Part shown: positions 13,058-26,900 of the stretch, one piece after another | Layout: each line of letters starts with the position of its first letter | Position numbering within the stretch: the stretch's first letter is position 1 | Origin: Styela clava | Taxonomy: Eukaryota > Chordata > Ascidiacea > Stolidobranchia > Styelidae | Assembly (NCBI RefSeq): GCF_964204865.1 | Contig: NC_135261.1 | Span: forward strand, 15,934,001-15,998,000 | Direction of reading: 5' to 3' | Length of the DNA: 64,000 bases | Program-made: the position numbers and the translations under genes | Notes under the pieces: generated by a model | What the model was told of the DNA's origin: nothing | The model's database searches: none | The model's input: the letters and a program-made list of their open reading frames with translations, nothing else

Positions 13058-13652
13058 GTCTGAAACTATATAGCGACGTCTAGCGGGTGACAAGCGAATG
13101 ATCATGTGTTTGGGTTAGACAATAAATCTTTCACAACCTCCTGTTTTGCGAACTAAAACTCTGAATAGTCAGCGCATTCGTACAACGACTAACAAGAATT
13201 CCAAGTTTTTTCCCTGATATCAATAGTTCTAAAATCAAATTTTGCAGGAGTAATGTTTTATTCGTCAGTAATTTTATCCAGCTATATAAATATTATAAAA
13301 TAAAACGAGCGAGTGCAGCTGACGGTATTTAGAGAATAATGTATGAAAATTTTAAAGGTAAAAATTTTCTACAACATTTATTGAAGAGAATTACAACGGA
13401 TATGAACATAACTTTGGAATTGTTCGAGTAGACAAGTTTATTGATAGAATAACTAACTTATTTTTATGAATGCCGTAATGAGAACGCCAATAAATGGAAT
13501 CTGTTACAGCTAGTGAAGTGCCAAGCTAAAATAAAAGGTTTTGAAATAAAAAGTATTACATAAAGCAGCATGATTAATTTAAATTATCTGATAAAATAAT
13601 GAGCATCGTCTTGTTCCAGTATTCATTAATCGGCTAGTAATTCAGTTGGTTT
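13058..13652 (-). terminator. 3' flank of the CBM14-VWA gene with candidate poly(A) signals
   Basis: After the TGA at 13655-13653, minus-strand AATAAA hexamers occur at about 13437-13442 and 13376-13381, 210-280 bases downstream. Either could be the cleavage signal. Nothing else coding was seen in this interval. Confidence 0.35.
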
Positions 13653-14996
13653 TCAATATATAGTTTCTTCATCAGATGATTTGAGCGTACCGCAAGGCTC
13701 AGGCACGTTATATGGATGGTCACAATAAGATGTTGATGTTGCGCTGTATATGGCACCTTTAAAAAGAATTGAACAAAATATGTGATATTAAAATATTATA
13801 TTCTTGAACAGGTAATTGATAAGATAAATCATTTAAGACGGGGTGCAACACATAGCTGGAAATGTCAAAGGTGATGTTTCATATGGCTACTTTTAACTGG
13901 AACTTAAATCAAGGCGATTTTTTCAATGTTTTTTTGCTTATGACTGCTGATGTAATATGCATCATGGTCTAATTTAAGTCGCTTTCTAACATTTCCCACA
14001 GTACCCGACCTAACACAAGCCGTTGCTATGTCAATATGACGTTGAAAATAAACAATTGATTTCTTGGCATAAAATGGAATTATTGGAATTCTGAAACCTC
14101 AATTTCAGAATATTCTACGGTACATTAGGAACAACGCCAATTTTTTTTTAACAAAAACAGCCCACTGTATATTAATTTTAGTTTTATTATTACTGTGTAT
14201 TATTGGTTATTATTTTTAGAAATTACATGTGAAATGCCAAATAAAACAGCACTTGATCACGAAATTATTGATATTTCAGTAAATTAAATTACTATTACTT
14301 GATATATCTAAATTTAAGATTGCCTACCAGGTGCACAAACGAAGTGATGTAATCGTGCATATTCACACATGTAGAATCCATTGCAGAGTTTTGAGTCAGG
14401 GAAAATTTGCCTTGGTATATCGGCATCACATGGGAAATGTTGTGCGCCTCCACATGCAGAGGCTCCAATCAGAGGTGTTTCAGTCGAACATTTATCATCA
14501 GAGCAGAAGCATTTACTGACACTACGATCCCAGCACAAACTACTTGCCACACACTACAGAAAATAAAAACACAAAAAAATGGTACATGTTTAATGCAGAC
14601 CAAAATAATAAGGTTGTTTTTTAATGATGTATCTTTCCTTGTCTTTCTAAAATACTTCAAAGCACCGATACCGATTATGTTTTAATTTTCTCATAAATGT
14701 TGAAACCATAATAAGTGATATCATTGATTCAATCGACTATGTTTAATATTTATTAAATTTTACTCAGAAGATTGTCTAAGACTTTCCATCATTAAGTTAT
14801 CAATCAAAAAGACAATGTTTTACAAAATGATACATATGATAATCTACTGGTTATTTTTCATATAAAATATTGCAATATGCCTCGTTGAATTGAAATTCAT
14901 TTTTATAGCAACCATACAAAAATGAAAGTTCACTCACATCAGCTTCACATTTATATCCACCGTCGGGTCCAGCAGTCTTAGTGCTTCCACAGGTTC
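13653..14996 (-). CDS. C-terminal Cys-rich segment and last CBM14 of the CBM14-VWA gene
   Basis: The exons are 14938-14996, 14328-14553 and 13653-13756. The first two give a Cys-rich stretch (GTCGSTKTAGPDGGYKCEAD, then CFCSDDKC) that may be a small disulfide module of no named family. The CBM14 follows: CDADIPRQIFPDSKLCNGFY, MCEYARLHHFVCAPG, YCDHPYNVPEPCG. This copy is diverged from the array, and one half is split at a different place (after CAPG, phase 1). The chain ends KSSDEETIY before TGA. A chitin-binding domain at both ends of the protein would suit cross-linking. Confidence 0.82.
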
Positions 14997-17900
14997 CTAG
15001 AAAAATGTTTCGATATTCGATTATTGCTTTAATTTAAGCGTATATAGAAAATTGTTGTCTCTCACATGGTAGAGAATTTTAATATAGCTAGGAACATGGA
15101 ATACAATAAGCCAAGATGGTCTTGTATAGTGTTACGCGACTTGAAAGTATTTTTTCAGTTGGTGTTTGAATCTAAATTTCGATATTGAAAACATATGTCG
15201 ATATTTTCAACTATTACTTGTATATGACTAAAGCTATCTGTTAGTAGGCCTCCTACATCTCACCCAGAGTGAAAAAAGATGTTAATAGTACGCCAAGTCG
15301 GGGACCAACGCCAGGTTGCATTGCAAAATATGATAATTTAGGATGAGATGCTCAATGCTATTGACACAGCAAATAATTATTTTATCTCAAGCAATGTTGA
15401 ATCCCATCTTTACAATCAATAAAACTAGGGTCACAATATGCTGTTCTTTGTCAAATGTATTTGATGAACAGTATTGTCAGTGATTCACTTGTTTTGTTGA
15501 GTATAAAATTCTACAGCTGTGTCAACGATTTCAATCGAATACGAAGATAACAAAAGTTTTATTGCTTTAAGTGAACTTAACTAAGCCGTTGAAATATTTA
15601 TACATCGTAAATACAATTGTGTACTAGATTCACTGAAAAGGTTTATTTGCAAGTATATGGCGTGTTTTTTACAACTACCCCCTAAAGTTACTAACACTCG
15701 GGGAACTAGTCCGCGTTTGGCATAGCTTACACCTTTACTGCAATTTTTATTGGAAGGGCGGGGATATATAAATATATGTATAGAAAAAATTCAGTATATC
15801 TTAAGTTTAATTGCCAACGTTTAATGATTCTATTTTGATTATGAATTGATTCTATTTTGATTCTGATATAAACATTCAGAATATTGAATATCTGATCATA
15901 TGAGTTAGGCCTCTCCTGATCATCTCAATACAAAAACTTACCTAATGTAACGGTGTCAGATAGATATTCAAAAAAATCGTCGGCGGATTCAGGTTTATCT
16001 GTTATATAAACATTACCACCAGTTTCTTCTGCCATTGTGTAATAGGAGTATTCCGATGGAGCTGACTCGCCTAAATTTTAATTTAAATGAATGAAAAGTT
16101 TGACAAAAACGATATACAGCATACTAATCCAACAACAAGTAGTTTCTTACTTATCTCTATATCCCTTCTCCTTCGTGAATGATAAGTCGAAGTCACATGA
16201 TCAATGCAATATTCTTCATCGACGGCAGGACAGACTGGATGACACTCGCCACAGCAGCCGGTCAAAATAGGTATGAAAATGCACCCTATGGTAATTCGTA
16301 ACATAAGTTAATGTAATGAGTCCTAAGCGTTTTAAAAATGCGGCAAAACTCAAAAATACACAAATTTGAAAATCGAAAAAACTGCAACAATACCACAAAC
16401 TTACTTTTTTTAATGAAACTCTTGATAACACCCAAAGCACGATGGACATCTTTTGGTGTTGCGTCACTGAAGAAGAACATTTTGCAACCGTCATTGTCTT
16501 CGGGTACGGCCTCAATTGCTTTCTAAATGAAAACATAAAAATTCCATTTAGGAAGACTCATAATACATTCCACAAAGATAATCTTACACGTTTGGAAACA
16601 TATTTAAACTACGTAGTCACGTTAGTATATCAATAATTAAAGCTTCATTTTATTAATCTCCTAACATTCTAGGTGTAATAAGAGGTACGATATAAAGTGC
16701 GGAAAGACTCTGGTTTTTAAAAACAGCGACTGATTGGGAGATAAGGTGTGACACGTTTGATAACATATATAGTTTCCATGAATATAAAACAGACGAGTCA
16801 ACGCTACAGAAAGAAATTTAAACAAGCGTGTATCGTGACTATCGAAACTCTTAAAATATTTACAAGGTTTCTTTGAGAAAATATTTTTTAAATACACACA
16901 TTGTCATTTTTGCATTCTTACCGACAATCCCAAAAATGCCATCTCAGGGCAATCCCAACCACCCTTTGGAGTTAGTGAAGCAACGGCGGAGATCGCCCTT
17001 GAAATGTTGGTCGTGGGTCCAATCTCAAGTTCTGCATCTGAAATTGTAAGTTTGTGAAATATATATGTCATTGTTTCGTAGCAACAAAATGTTTTTAACT
17101 TTTTTCTGATTTTTAGAAGCAAAAAATGTAAGGCTGTGTGATGATGTGCTGATGAATCCTACACGCTATGCCAAATTGCCTGGGTAGGCATAGTGAAGAA
17201 AACTATTCTAAATTATTCATTAGTCTTGCTGAGCACTAGAACAGCATTGTTTGTCTTGGGATCGTTTTGACAAAACATTACAGAAATACATTAGTGTCAT
17301 TATTCTGCAGTAAAGCTCTTGAATCCCTTGTAGGCTAAACAACATTTGAAAACACTTACCTGGGTCGTTGAACGAAGAAACGATCCAACCGCCACTTGGT
17401 TCTTTGCCACAAGTCGAGCTTTTGCCATCTATACAATCAGTCATCCACTGCTTCACTGCATCAATTTCCTTTTTCATGGACCCAGTAACATCAACAACAA
17501 ATCCAACGTAACTTTTACCTGTAAATACAAGTGGAAATATTTATTGTGAATATTGAAATCACAGGGTATGTTGATAAAAATAAAAGGCGCTTCCGTAGTA
17601 TGTGCACCAAGATGGCGCAAAACCTGATAACCTAACCTGGTACACATACTATGTTAAGGTTGTGCGCCATCTTAGTGCACATACTACGGGAGAACCAAAT
17701 AAAATAGGTTAATGATAACATGTTATGTTTTCAACGTGACGATGACAGATGGCTAACGCATTTTTACTACAACAGGAAGATAATGGCAAATTACGAAATT
17801 ATATGTCAATAGATCGCGGACGATCGGACACAAATATCAGTATAAACCACCATGCGATGTTTTGGAAGACCGGAATCATCACCAACAATTAATAACAATG

Positions 17901-20900
17901 ATAATTGCAACGAGGCAGACGCTGATAGTGACCAGGCAGTTCTGGTAATGCATGGTGTCGAATTCGCACAACTGTTAAATTCGAACACAGACGATTGAAA
18001 ATTTGACGGATTTCTGGGAAAGAATAAACTAGACTAGACCAGTTTTGAGTTTTCGATATTTTGTTCCTTTGGTCGTTTTCTTTGTATAGAATACAATAAC
18101 CATAAAAATATTGAGATTACTTTCTTCCCAATAGGATCGGCCTGGTTATAAATGGCTAATCTGTGTCATAATTTGGAATTGTGGCTGAATTTAATGTATT
18201 TTGGGTAGTCAATAGTATTTCATAGTGGTCTGCATGTGAACAAAACCAATTTCAAAACTCAAAATGTTTGAGTTTAAATTATCCATGCTTGATCCGAGTG
18301 TTCTTAATTACGGTGACGTCATCATATTTTTTTATGTATAATTTTTATTTTGCAACAAGGTCAATTTTATTTATATGAGTATTTCAAAGCTTAAAAATAA
18401 ACAAAGAATCTGTTGTTAGTTGAAAACGAAGTATTTTGAACGCGCGAGCAACGTTCTCCGGCTCATAACAAACAAACGAAGATACCAGACAGCACGCGAT
18501 CAAATGCTCTTCGATAAAACGAATATCACTTCACTTACAAATCCCACTCTTGTTTTATTTTGAAGGTGATGTAAAGCTCTTCTAAAAGAGATCTCTTTCT
18601 CTCGCATATCAATCACGTGTCGACCACAGCGTTAAAAGTGAGAAACTTTTTTTCGAAATTTTTTGAAATTTCACTCTTCTTACCGGCGTACGGCCGTACA
18701 CACTTGCGCTACGTAATTTGGGCGCATTTTAGTGGAAAGCGACGAAAATAAGCTTTTTAAGGACACATTAATGATGTTTTTGGCATTTTTGGTTGGTGAA
18801 ATATTAGAAAAAATTATAGAGGGGTGTCAAAATGACCCAGGAACACCGGGGGTTATTTAATAAGCTTTGGACAACAACGCAATACTCCTTAAAATTATAT
18901 ATGAAAGAATAATCCATGCAACTTATTAACCGTACTTTTTCGATGCGTCTTGCGGTCTATAAAATACGGTGAAATACTATCTGGTTAAAATTAGGGAAAA
19001 CAATTTTTAATAAAAATTTAGTGTTTTAAAATAAACCTTTTGAATCAGTTCCACTTTCGGTCGTTGTATTTTTGTCACTGGCCCCCTGCGTTGTTGTAGT
19101 GAGTGTGGTGGTTGTTTTGTCTGTAAAATGTAAGATTTGAATAAATGCGGTAAGTTAAACTAATATCACAGAAATAATGCGGTAAACAGTACCTGACGAA
19201 ATTGTAGTTGTATTAAGTGTTGTTGTTGATTTATCTCCAGAGTCTAAAATAGAATTAAGCCTTAAATAGTAAGATTTGATGCACTACTTTCTGATGAAAA
19301 TAATGTAATGTAGTTTAAATATTCGGTTTTAACACAAATACATTTTGAGTGCTAAGCTTGTAAAAATGGAGAAGTAATCGAGTTAGAAAAATAATAATGA
19401 TTATGGAATAAGTCGTCGTGAAATTTCAAGGGACGGACACATAAAACGTTATTCACGTCTATATATTTGCAGACACACTATTTTTAAACAATTTATGAAT
19501 TGTCCTGATTTTCTAATCAAGTCTAAAATATACGTATTCCTGATTATCTGATAAACAGTTTTTTCATCCATTTCGAGTGTATGAGCCCTCGAATGAGGAA
19601 ATCGCTTGATTTCGCTTCACTCATTGCCTTGCGTTTATTTGTACTTTTTAATTTGGTGAGGATAATTACGTGCTACACGTTTGCCAGGTTAGTACTTTTT
19701 CATCACAAGGTGGCTTAACTTATTAGTGATCGGTTACGCTTCTCTGCACCAACAAAATCCATGAACATCAAACAATTAACAGAGTAAAAAATTGTTCTCT
19801 CCTTCAGTCTGAACTGGTAGCCTGGCCCAATGATTTATCCATTGTTTGAGAACGCCTACTGTATCTTATTTATTTATTTCCAGTTTAAATGAACTTAATT
19901 AACTAATAAGGTAAGAAAATTAAAAACTGTTTTCATTTCAGGGTGCTCCCGTAGTATGTGTATCAAGATGGCGCACAACCTGAACATAGTATGTGTACCA
20001 GGTTAGGGTTATCTTATCAGGTTGTGCGCCATCTTGGTACACATACTACGGGAGCGCCGATTTCAGTAGCTCAAAAGTTTAATTGAACGCCCGGATATTA
20101 AATGTTAAATAATAGACTATTTTAGACCATGATGAAATTTTAGTTTGTTTAAATATATCCTATATACGTATGCATTCTGAATAACTTCATGTTTTTTTTG
20201 TTAGCATTCCAATAAACTTATAATAACACTTGCAAAACATCAGAAAATGATATTATTATTAAAAATTATTTTTTAAAGTAAGTTTTACCTGATGGAGATT
20301 CTGTTGTTGTTGTTGTTTTTGCTGTTGTTGTTTTATTGTTTGAGTCTGGATAATATTATTGAATTCAAAGTTAAAATATTTTAAATTCATTGTTTGTTTT
20401 TTTAATTAGCTTATTTACAAGCCTAAATATTTACTCACATTCTGGACATGCTGGAACAGTAGAAGGCCAATCACAAATTTGCCTCTCTTCGCTGAAGGCT
20501 AGTCCTGCTGGACAGGGCATTTTAACTGCAGTGCCTTGATAACAGTAAAATTTATTTCATCATTACACATTCAACCTAATTACAAATTATTATCATAACA
20601 CATTAGGCAAATTGCAATTATTCAAAACAAATATCAATTAGTAGGATTATTAAAATCAAAGTTTCCATTTGCTTCTAGAACTTATTGCGTACACAAAGTT
20701 ATCAATACCATGAACGCATTGGTAGAAATAATCATGACAACCGCCATCTGGAAGATACAGATCTTCATGTTCGTGTCCATGGCAGTTGTCTGAATCTAAA
20801 AAACAAGGTATTAAACTATTATTATCTAAAATTTATTTAAAATAAGGTACGGCAAATAAACATTTCTGACTTGAATAAAGTATGTTTATTAAATTTTTTA

Positions 20901-23900
20901 TACAATGTCTATTGGCAATTGCTCTTATATCTCTATATTATATTTGTGTTTAATATCAATTGAATGTTTGAATGTTTAAGCCGGACAAAGGTAATTGACT
21001 ATTGAGATGAATGCTTCATTAAGTGTGTGTAATGTGTTCAAATTTGAAATATGCAGAACATTAATTATGAATTATTATAATAATAATTTAATTAATATGG
21101 TTTAAATTTTTTTTTTATCCATACCTAAAATCAATATCATCTATAAAATAATAAAAATGATAACAAATCGAATAATTGTTTCTCTTCTCCCTATTGTTAC
21201 TGCGATTGTACTTTAGTACTGTGAAGTAAGTTCACTTTCATTAGCTTACCTGAAGCTGCTGTCGTTGTTGTCATTTTCGTTGTTTTTTCCTCGGAAGAAT
21301 CTTGAAAAAAATTACCATTAATTAAATTGATTGATTACACGGTTTTGAACAAAACAAGCAAAATACTCACAGTCTGGACATGCTGGAACGGTAGAAGGCC
21401 AATCACAAATTTGCCTGTCTTCACTGAAGGCTAGTCCTGCTGGACAAGGCATTTTAACGCCAGTACCTTGAGAATAATTCAACTTATTTTAATAATATGT
21501 AATAATTAATAACATAATATATTGGGGCAGACAGAAAACTTACGCAAAGTTTTTATTTGAATTAAATTTTGATTATTAGGAAGCAAAGTTTTCATTTTTT
21601 CTAGCTTTAATAGTGTAAAGAAAGTTAAACAATACCATGAACGCATTGGTAGAAGTAATCATGACAACCACCATCTGGAAGATACAGATCTTCGTGTTGG
21701 TGTCCGTGGCAGTTGTCTGAATTTAAAAGAACAAAGTGGAACCGGTTGGTAAAAATACACAATATCAAACTTTTGTTGTGTGCATGTGTGACGACGCATC
21801 AACTACTTACCTTATTTTCATGCAATGTTATGAGGCAATTGTCTTTATTCGCCATTATTATATTTTATTGAATATCAGTGTAAACAATCAAAATTCTAAT
21901 AAGTCGTCCCGGATAGAATGGGTATTGAAGTTAGTAAATTTTATTCTTTTTGCGCATTTGTAATTATGTTTATATTTATAACTAAAAATTTTCTATTGTA
22001 GTTTTGGTGTGAAAAGTGTTTAAATAACAAAACAAGTTGGGAGATAAAAATTGAAGAGAATTGAGTATAAAAAATTATGAAAAAAGTAAGCCCATTTCAA
22101 AGAATGAAGAAAAACGAAACGAATTTTTTTTCTGTTAAGTGTACCTGAAGATGCCGCTGTCGTTGTTGTCAATTTTGTTGTTGTTTCCTCAGTTGAATCT
22201 TGACAAGGAAAATATCAATTAAAAAGATAAGTGAATACTTTTGTACACAATAAGCTGAATACTCACATTCTGGACATGCTGGAACAGTTGAAGGCCAATC
22301 ACAAATTTGCCTCTCTTCGCTGAAGACAAGTCCTGCTGGACAGGGCATTTTAACGCCAGTACCTTGAGAATAATGAATTTATTTTATAAATGTGTAATAC
22401 ATTTATAACTAAATAGTTACAATACGTATTTGAAAACATCACAAAATAAGTTATAATGGATTTATTTGAAATTAATACTGATTTTCAGTTATTAAAATTC
22501 ATTTGTTTCCTGTTTCAGTCAAGTAAACAAAGTTTAACAATACCATGAACGCATTGGTAGAAATAGTCATGACATCCACCATCTGGAAGATACAGATCTT
22601 CGTGTTGGTGTCCGTGGCAGTTGTCTGAATCTAAAAAACAAGGTGTTAAGCAACAGTTTCTGTTTAAATGTAATAATACAAAAGAGGCAACATCAGTTTA
22701 TTGAAATGCATAATAATTTTCGGCCTCTTCTTACAGATTTGATTAAACATTTTATGCAATGTTGGGAGCGATAGACGTGTAAAAAGCGATGTCAAAATAT
22801 TCATGAACTTGAGTATTGCTTTTTTTTTAAAAAGTGTTGGGCAATTGTAATTTTGGGTTAATAAGTAGTTTTACTGCACGGAACTTACTTGCTGCTGCTT
22901 CTGTCGTTGTTGTCATTTTTGTTGTTTTTTCCTCAGTTGAATCTTTGAAAAAGAAATATTAATTAAATTATATCAATCAATCAATATGATTGCATACTTT
23001 TAAATACAACAAGCAAAATACTCACATTCTGGACATGCTGGAACAGTTGAAGGCCAATCACAAATTTGCCTCTCTTCGCTGAAGGCAAGTCCTGCTGGAC
23101 AAGGCATTTTAACGCCAGTACCTTGAGAATAATGGATTTATTTTATAAATGTGTAATACATTTATAACTAAATAATTACAATACATATTTGAAAACATCA
23201 CAAAATAAGTTATAATGGATTTATTTAAATTGAAAACTGATTTTTAGTTATTAAAATTCATTTGTTCCCTGTTACAGTCAAGTAAACAAAGTTTAACAAT
23301 ACCATGAACACATTGGTAGAAATAATCATGACATCCACCATCTGGAAGATATAGATCTTCGTGTTGGTGTCCGTGGCAGTTGTCTGAATCTAATAAAACA
23401 AAGTGTTAATCGATAGTTTCTGGTTAAATGCAAACATACAAATAAGGCAACATCAGTTTATTAAAATGCATAAAATTTTCGGCCTTTTCCTACAGATTTG
23501 ATTAAACATTTTATGCAAGGTGGGGAGCGATAGACGTGTAAAATGCGATGTCAAAATAACCATGAACTCGAGTATTGCTTCTTTTTAAAAAACAAAGTGT
23601 TGGGCAATTGTAATTTCGGGTTAAAAAATAGTTTTAGTGCACGGAACTCACTTGCTGCTGCTTCTGTCGTTGTTGTCGATTTTGTTGTTTTTTCCTCAGT
23701 TGAATCTTGAAAAAAGAAATAATAATTAAATTATATCAATCAATCAATATGATTGCACACTTTTAAATACAACGAGCAAAATACTCACATTCTGGACATG
23801 CTGGAACAGTTGAAGGCCAATCACAAATTTGCCTCTCTTCGCTGAAGGCAAGTCCTGCTGGACAGGGCATTTTGACCGCTTCACCTTAAAAATAATAGAA

Positions 23901-26900
23901 CGTGTTTTAATAATATGTAATAATAAACAACATAATAATTTGACACAGACACAAAAATTCACGCCAAGTAATTATGTTTGAATTAAATTTTTATCAATGG
24001 GAAGCATTGTTCTCATTTGTTTCTAGATAGAATCTTGTGAACAAAGTTTAAAAATACCATGAACGCATTGGTAGAAATAATCATGACATCCATCATCTGG
24101 AAGATACAGATCTTCGTGTTGGTGTCCGTGGCAGTTGTCTGAATCTAAAAGAACAAAGTGGTAAAAATTAACAGGCTTGGATAAAGTACAATAAAATGAA
24201 AGCGCTATAATAATTGTTTGTTAAAAATACACAATATGAAACTTTTGTTGTGAATGTGCATGTGTGGCGGCGCATTAACTACTAACCTTATTTCCATGCA
24301 ATGTTATGAGGCAATTGTCTTTATTCGCCATTACTATATTTTATTGAATATCAGTGTAAACAATCAAAAGTCTAATAAGTCGGCCCTGATAGAATGGATA
24401 TTAAGGGGAGTGAATTTTATTTTTTTTGAGCATTTGTAATTATGTTTATATTTATAACTGAAAAAATTCTATTGTAGTTTTGGTGTGAAAAGTGTTTAAA
24501 TAAGAAACAAGTTTAAAGATAAAAATTGAAGAGAATTGAGTAGAAAAAATAATGAAGAAAGTAAGAGCATTTCAAAGAATAAAAAAAAATAAACGAATTT
24601 TTTTTCTGTCAAGTTCACCTGAAGATGCTGCTGTCGTTGTTGTCAATTTTGTTGTTGTTTCCTCAGTTGAATCTTGGCAAGGGAAATACCAATTAAAAAG
24701 ATGACTGAATACTTTTGTACACAATAAGCTAAATACTCACATTCTGGACATGCTGGAACAGTAGAAGGCCAATCACAAATTTGCCTGTCTTCACTGAAGG
24801 CAAGTCCTGCTGGACAGGGCATTTTAACGCCAGTACCTTGAGAATTATTAATTTATTTTATAAATGTGTAATACATTTATAACTAAATAATTACAATACG
24901 TATTACAAAACATCACAAAATAAATTACAATGGATGTATTTAAATTTACCACTGATTTCCAGTTACTAAGATTCATTTGTTTCCTGTTTCAGTTAAGTAA
25001 ACAAAGTTTAACAATACCATGAACGCATTGGTAGAAATAGTCAAGACATCCACCATCTGGAAGATACAGATCTTCGTGTTGGTGTCCGTGGCAGTTGTCT
25101 GAATCTAAAAAACAAGGTGTTAAGCAACAGTTTCTTGTTAAATGTAATTATACAAAAGAGGTAACATCAGTTTATTAAAATGCATAATAAGTTTCGGCCT
25201 TTTCCTACAGATTTGATTAAACCTTCCATGCAATGTTGGGAGCAATAGACGTGTAAAAAGCGATGTCAAAATAATCATGAACCCGAGTATTGCTTTTTTT
25301 TTGAAAAGTGTTGGGCAATTGTAATTTTGGGTTAAAAAGTAGTTTTACTGCACGGAACTTACTTGCTGCTGCTTCTGTCGTTGTTGTCATTTTTGTTGTT
25401 TTTTCATCAGTTGAATCTTTAAAAAAAAATTATAATTAAATTATATCAATCAATCAATATGACTGCATACTTTTAAATACAACAAGAAAAATACTCACAT
25501 TCTGGACATGCTGGAACAGTTGGAGGCCAATCACAAATTTGCCTCTCCTCGCTGAAGGCTAGTCCTGCTGGACAAGGCATTTTAACGCCAGTACCTTGAG
25601 AATAATGGATTTATTTTATAAATGTGTAATACATTTATAACTAAATAATTATATTACATATTTGAAAACATCACAAATTAAGTTATAATGGATTTATTTG
25701 AATTTAAAACTGATTTTTAGTTATTAAAATTCATTTGTTCCCTGTTACAGTCAAGTAAACAAAGTTTAACAATACCATGAACACATTGGTAGAAATAATC
25801 ATGACATCCACCATCTGGAAGATACAGATCTTCGTGTTGGTGCCCGTGGCAGTTGTCTGAATCTAATAAAACAAGGTGTTAAGCAATAGTTTCTGGTCAA
25901 ATGTAAACATACAAAAAAGGCAACATCAGTTTATTAGAATGCACAAAATTTTCGGCCTTTTCCTACAGATTTGATTAAACATTTTATGCAATGTGGGGAG
26001 CGATAGACGTGTAAAATGCGATGTCAAAATAACCATGAACTCGAGTATTGCTTCTTTTTTTAAAAAAAGTGTTGGGCAATTGTAATTTCGGGTTAAAAAG
26101 TAGTTTTACTGCACGGAACTCACTTGCTGCTGCTTCTGTCGTTGTTGTCGATTTTGTTGTTTTTTCCTCAGTTGAATCTTGAAAAAAGAAATAATAATTA
26201 AATTATATCAATCAATCAATATGATTGCACACTTTTAAATACAACAAGCAAAATACTCACATTCTGGACATGCTGGAACAGTTGAAGGCCAATCACAAAT
26301 TTGCCTCTCCTCGCTGAAGGCAAGTCCTGCTGGACAGGGCATTTTAACGCCAGTACCTTGAGAATAATGAATATATTTTATAAATGTGTAATACATTTAT
26401 AACCAAATAATTACAATGCATATTTGAAAACATCACAAAATAAATTATTATGGATTTATTTAGATTGAATATTAGTTTTTAGTTATTAATATTCATTTGT
26501 TTCATGTTACAGTCGATTAACTAAATTTTAACAATACCATGAACACATTGGTAGAAATATGCATGACATCCACCATCTGGAAGATACAGATCTTCGTGTT
26601 GGTGTCCGTGGCAGTTGTCTGAATCTAAAAAAACAAGGTGTTAAGCAACAGTTTCTGGTTACATGAAATAATACAAAAGAGGCAACATCAGTTTATTAAA
26701 ATGCCTAATAATTTTCGGCCTTTTCTTACAGATTTGATTAAACATTTTATGCAATGTTGGGAGCGATAGACGTGTAAAAAGCGATGTCAAAATAACCATG
26801 AACTCGAGTATTGCTTTCTTTTTTAAAAAGTGTTGTGCAATTGTAATTTCGGTTAAAAAGTAGTTTTACTGCATGGAACTTACTTGCTGCTGCTTCTGTC

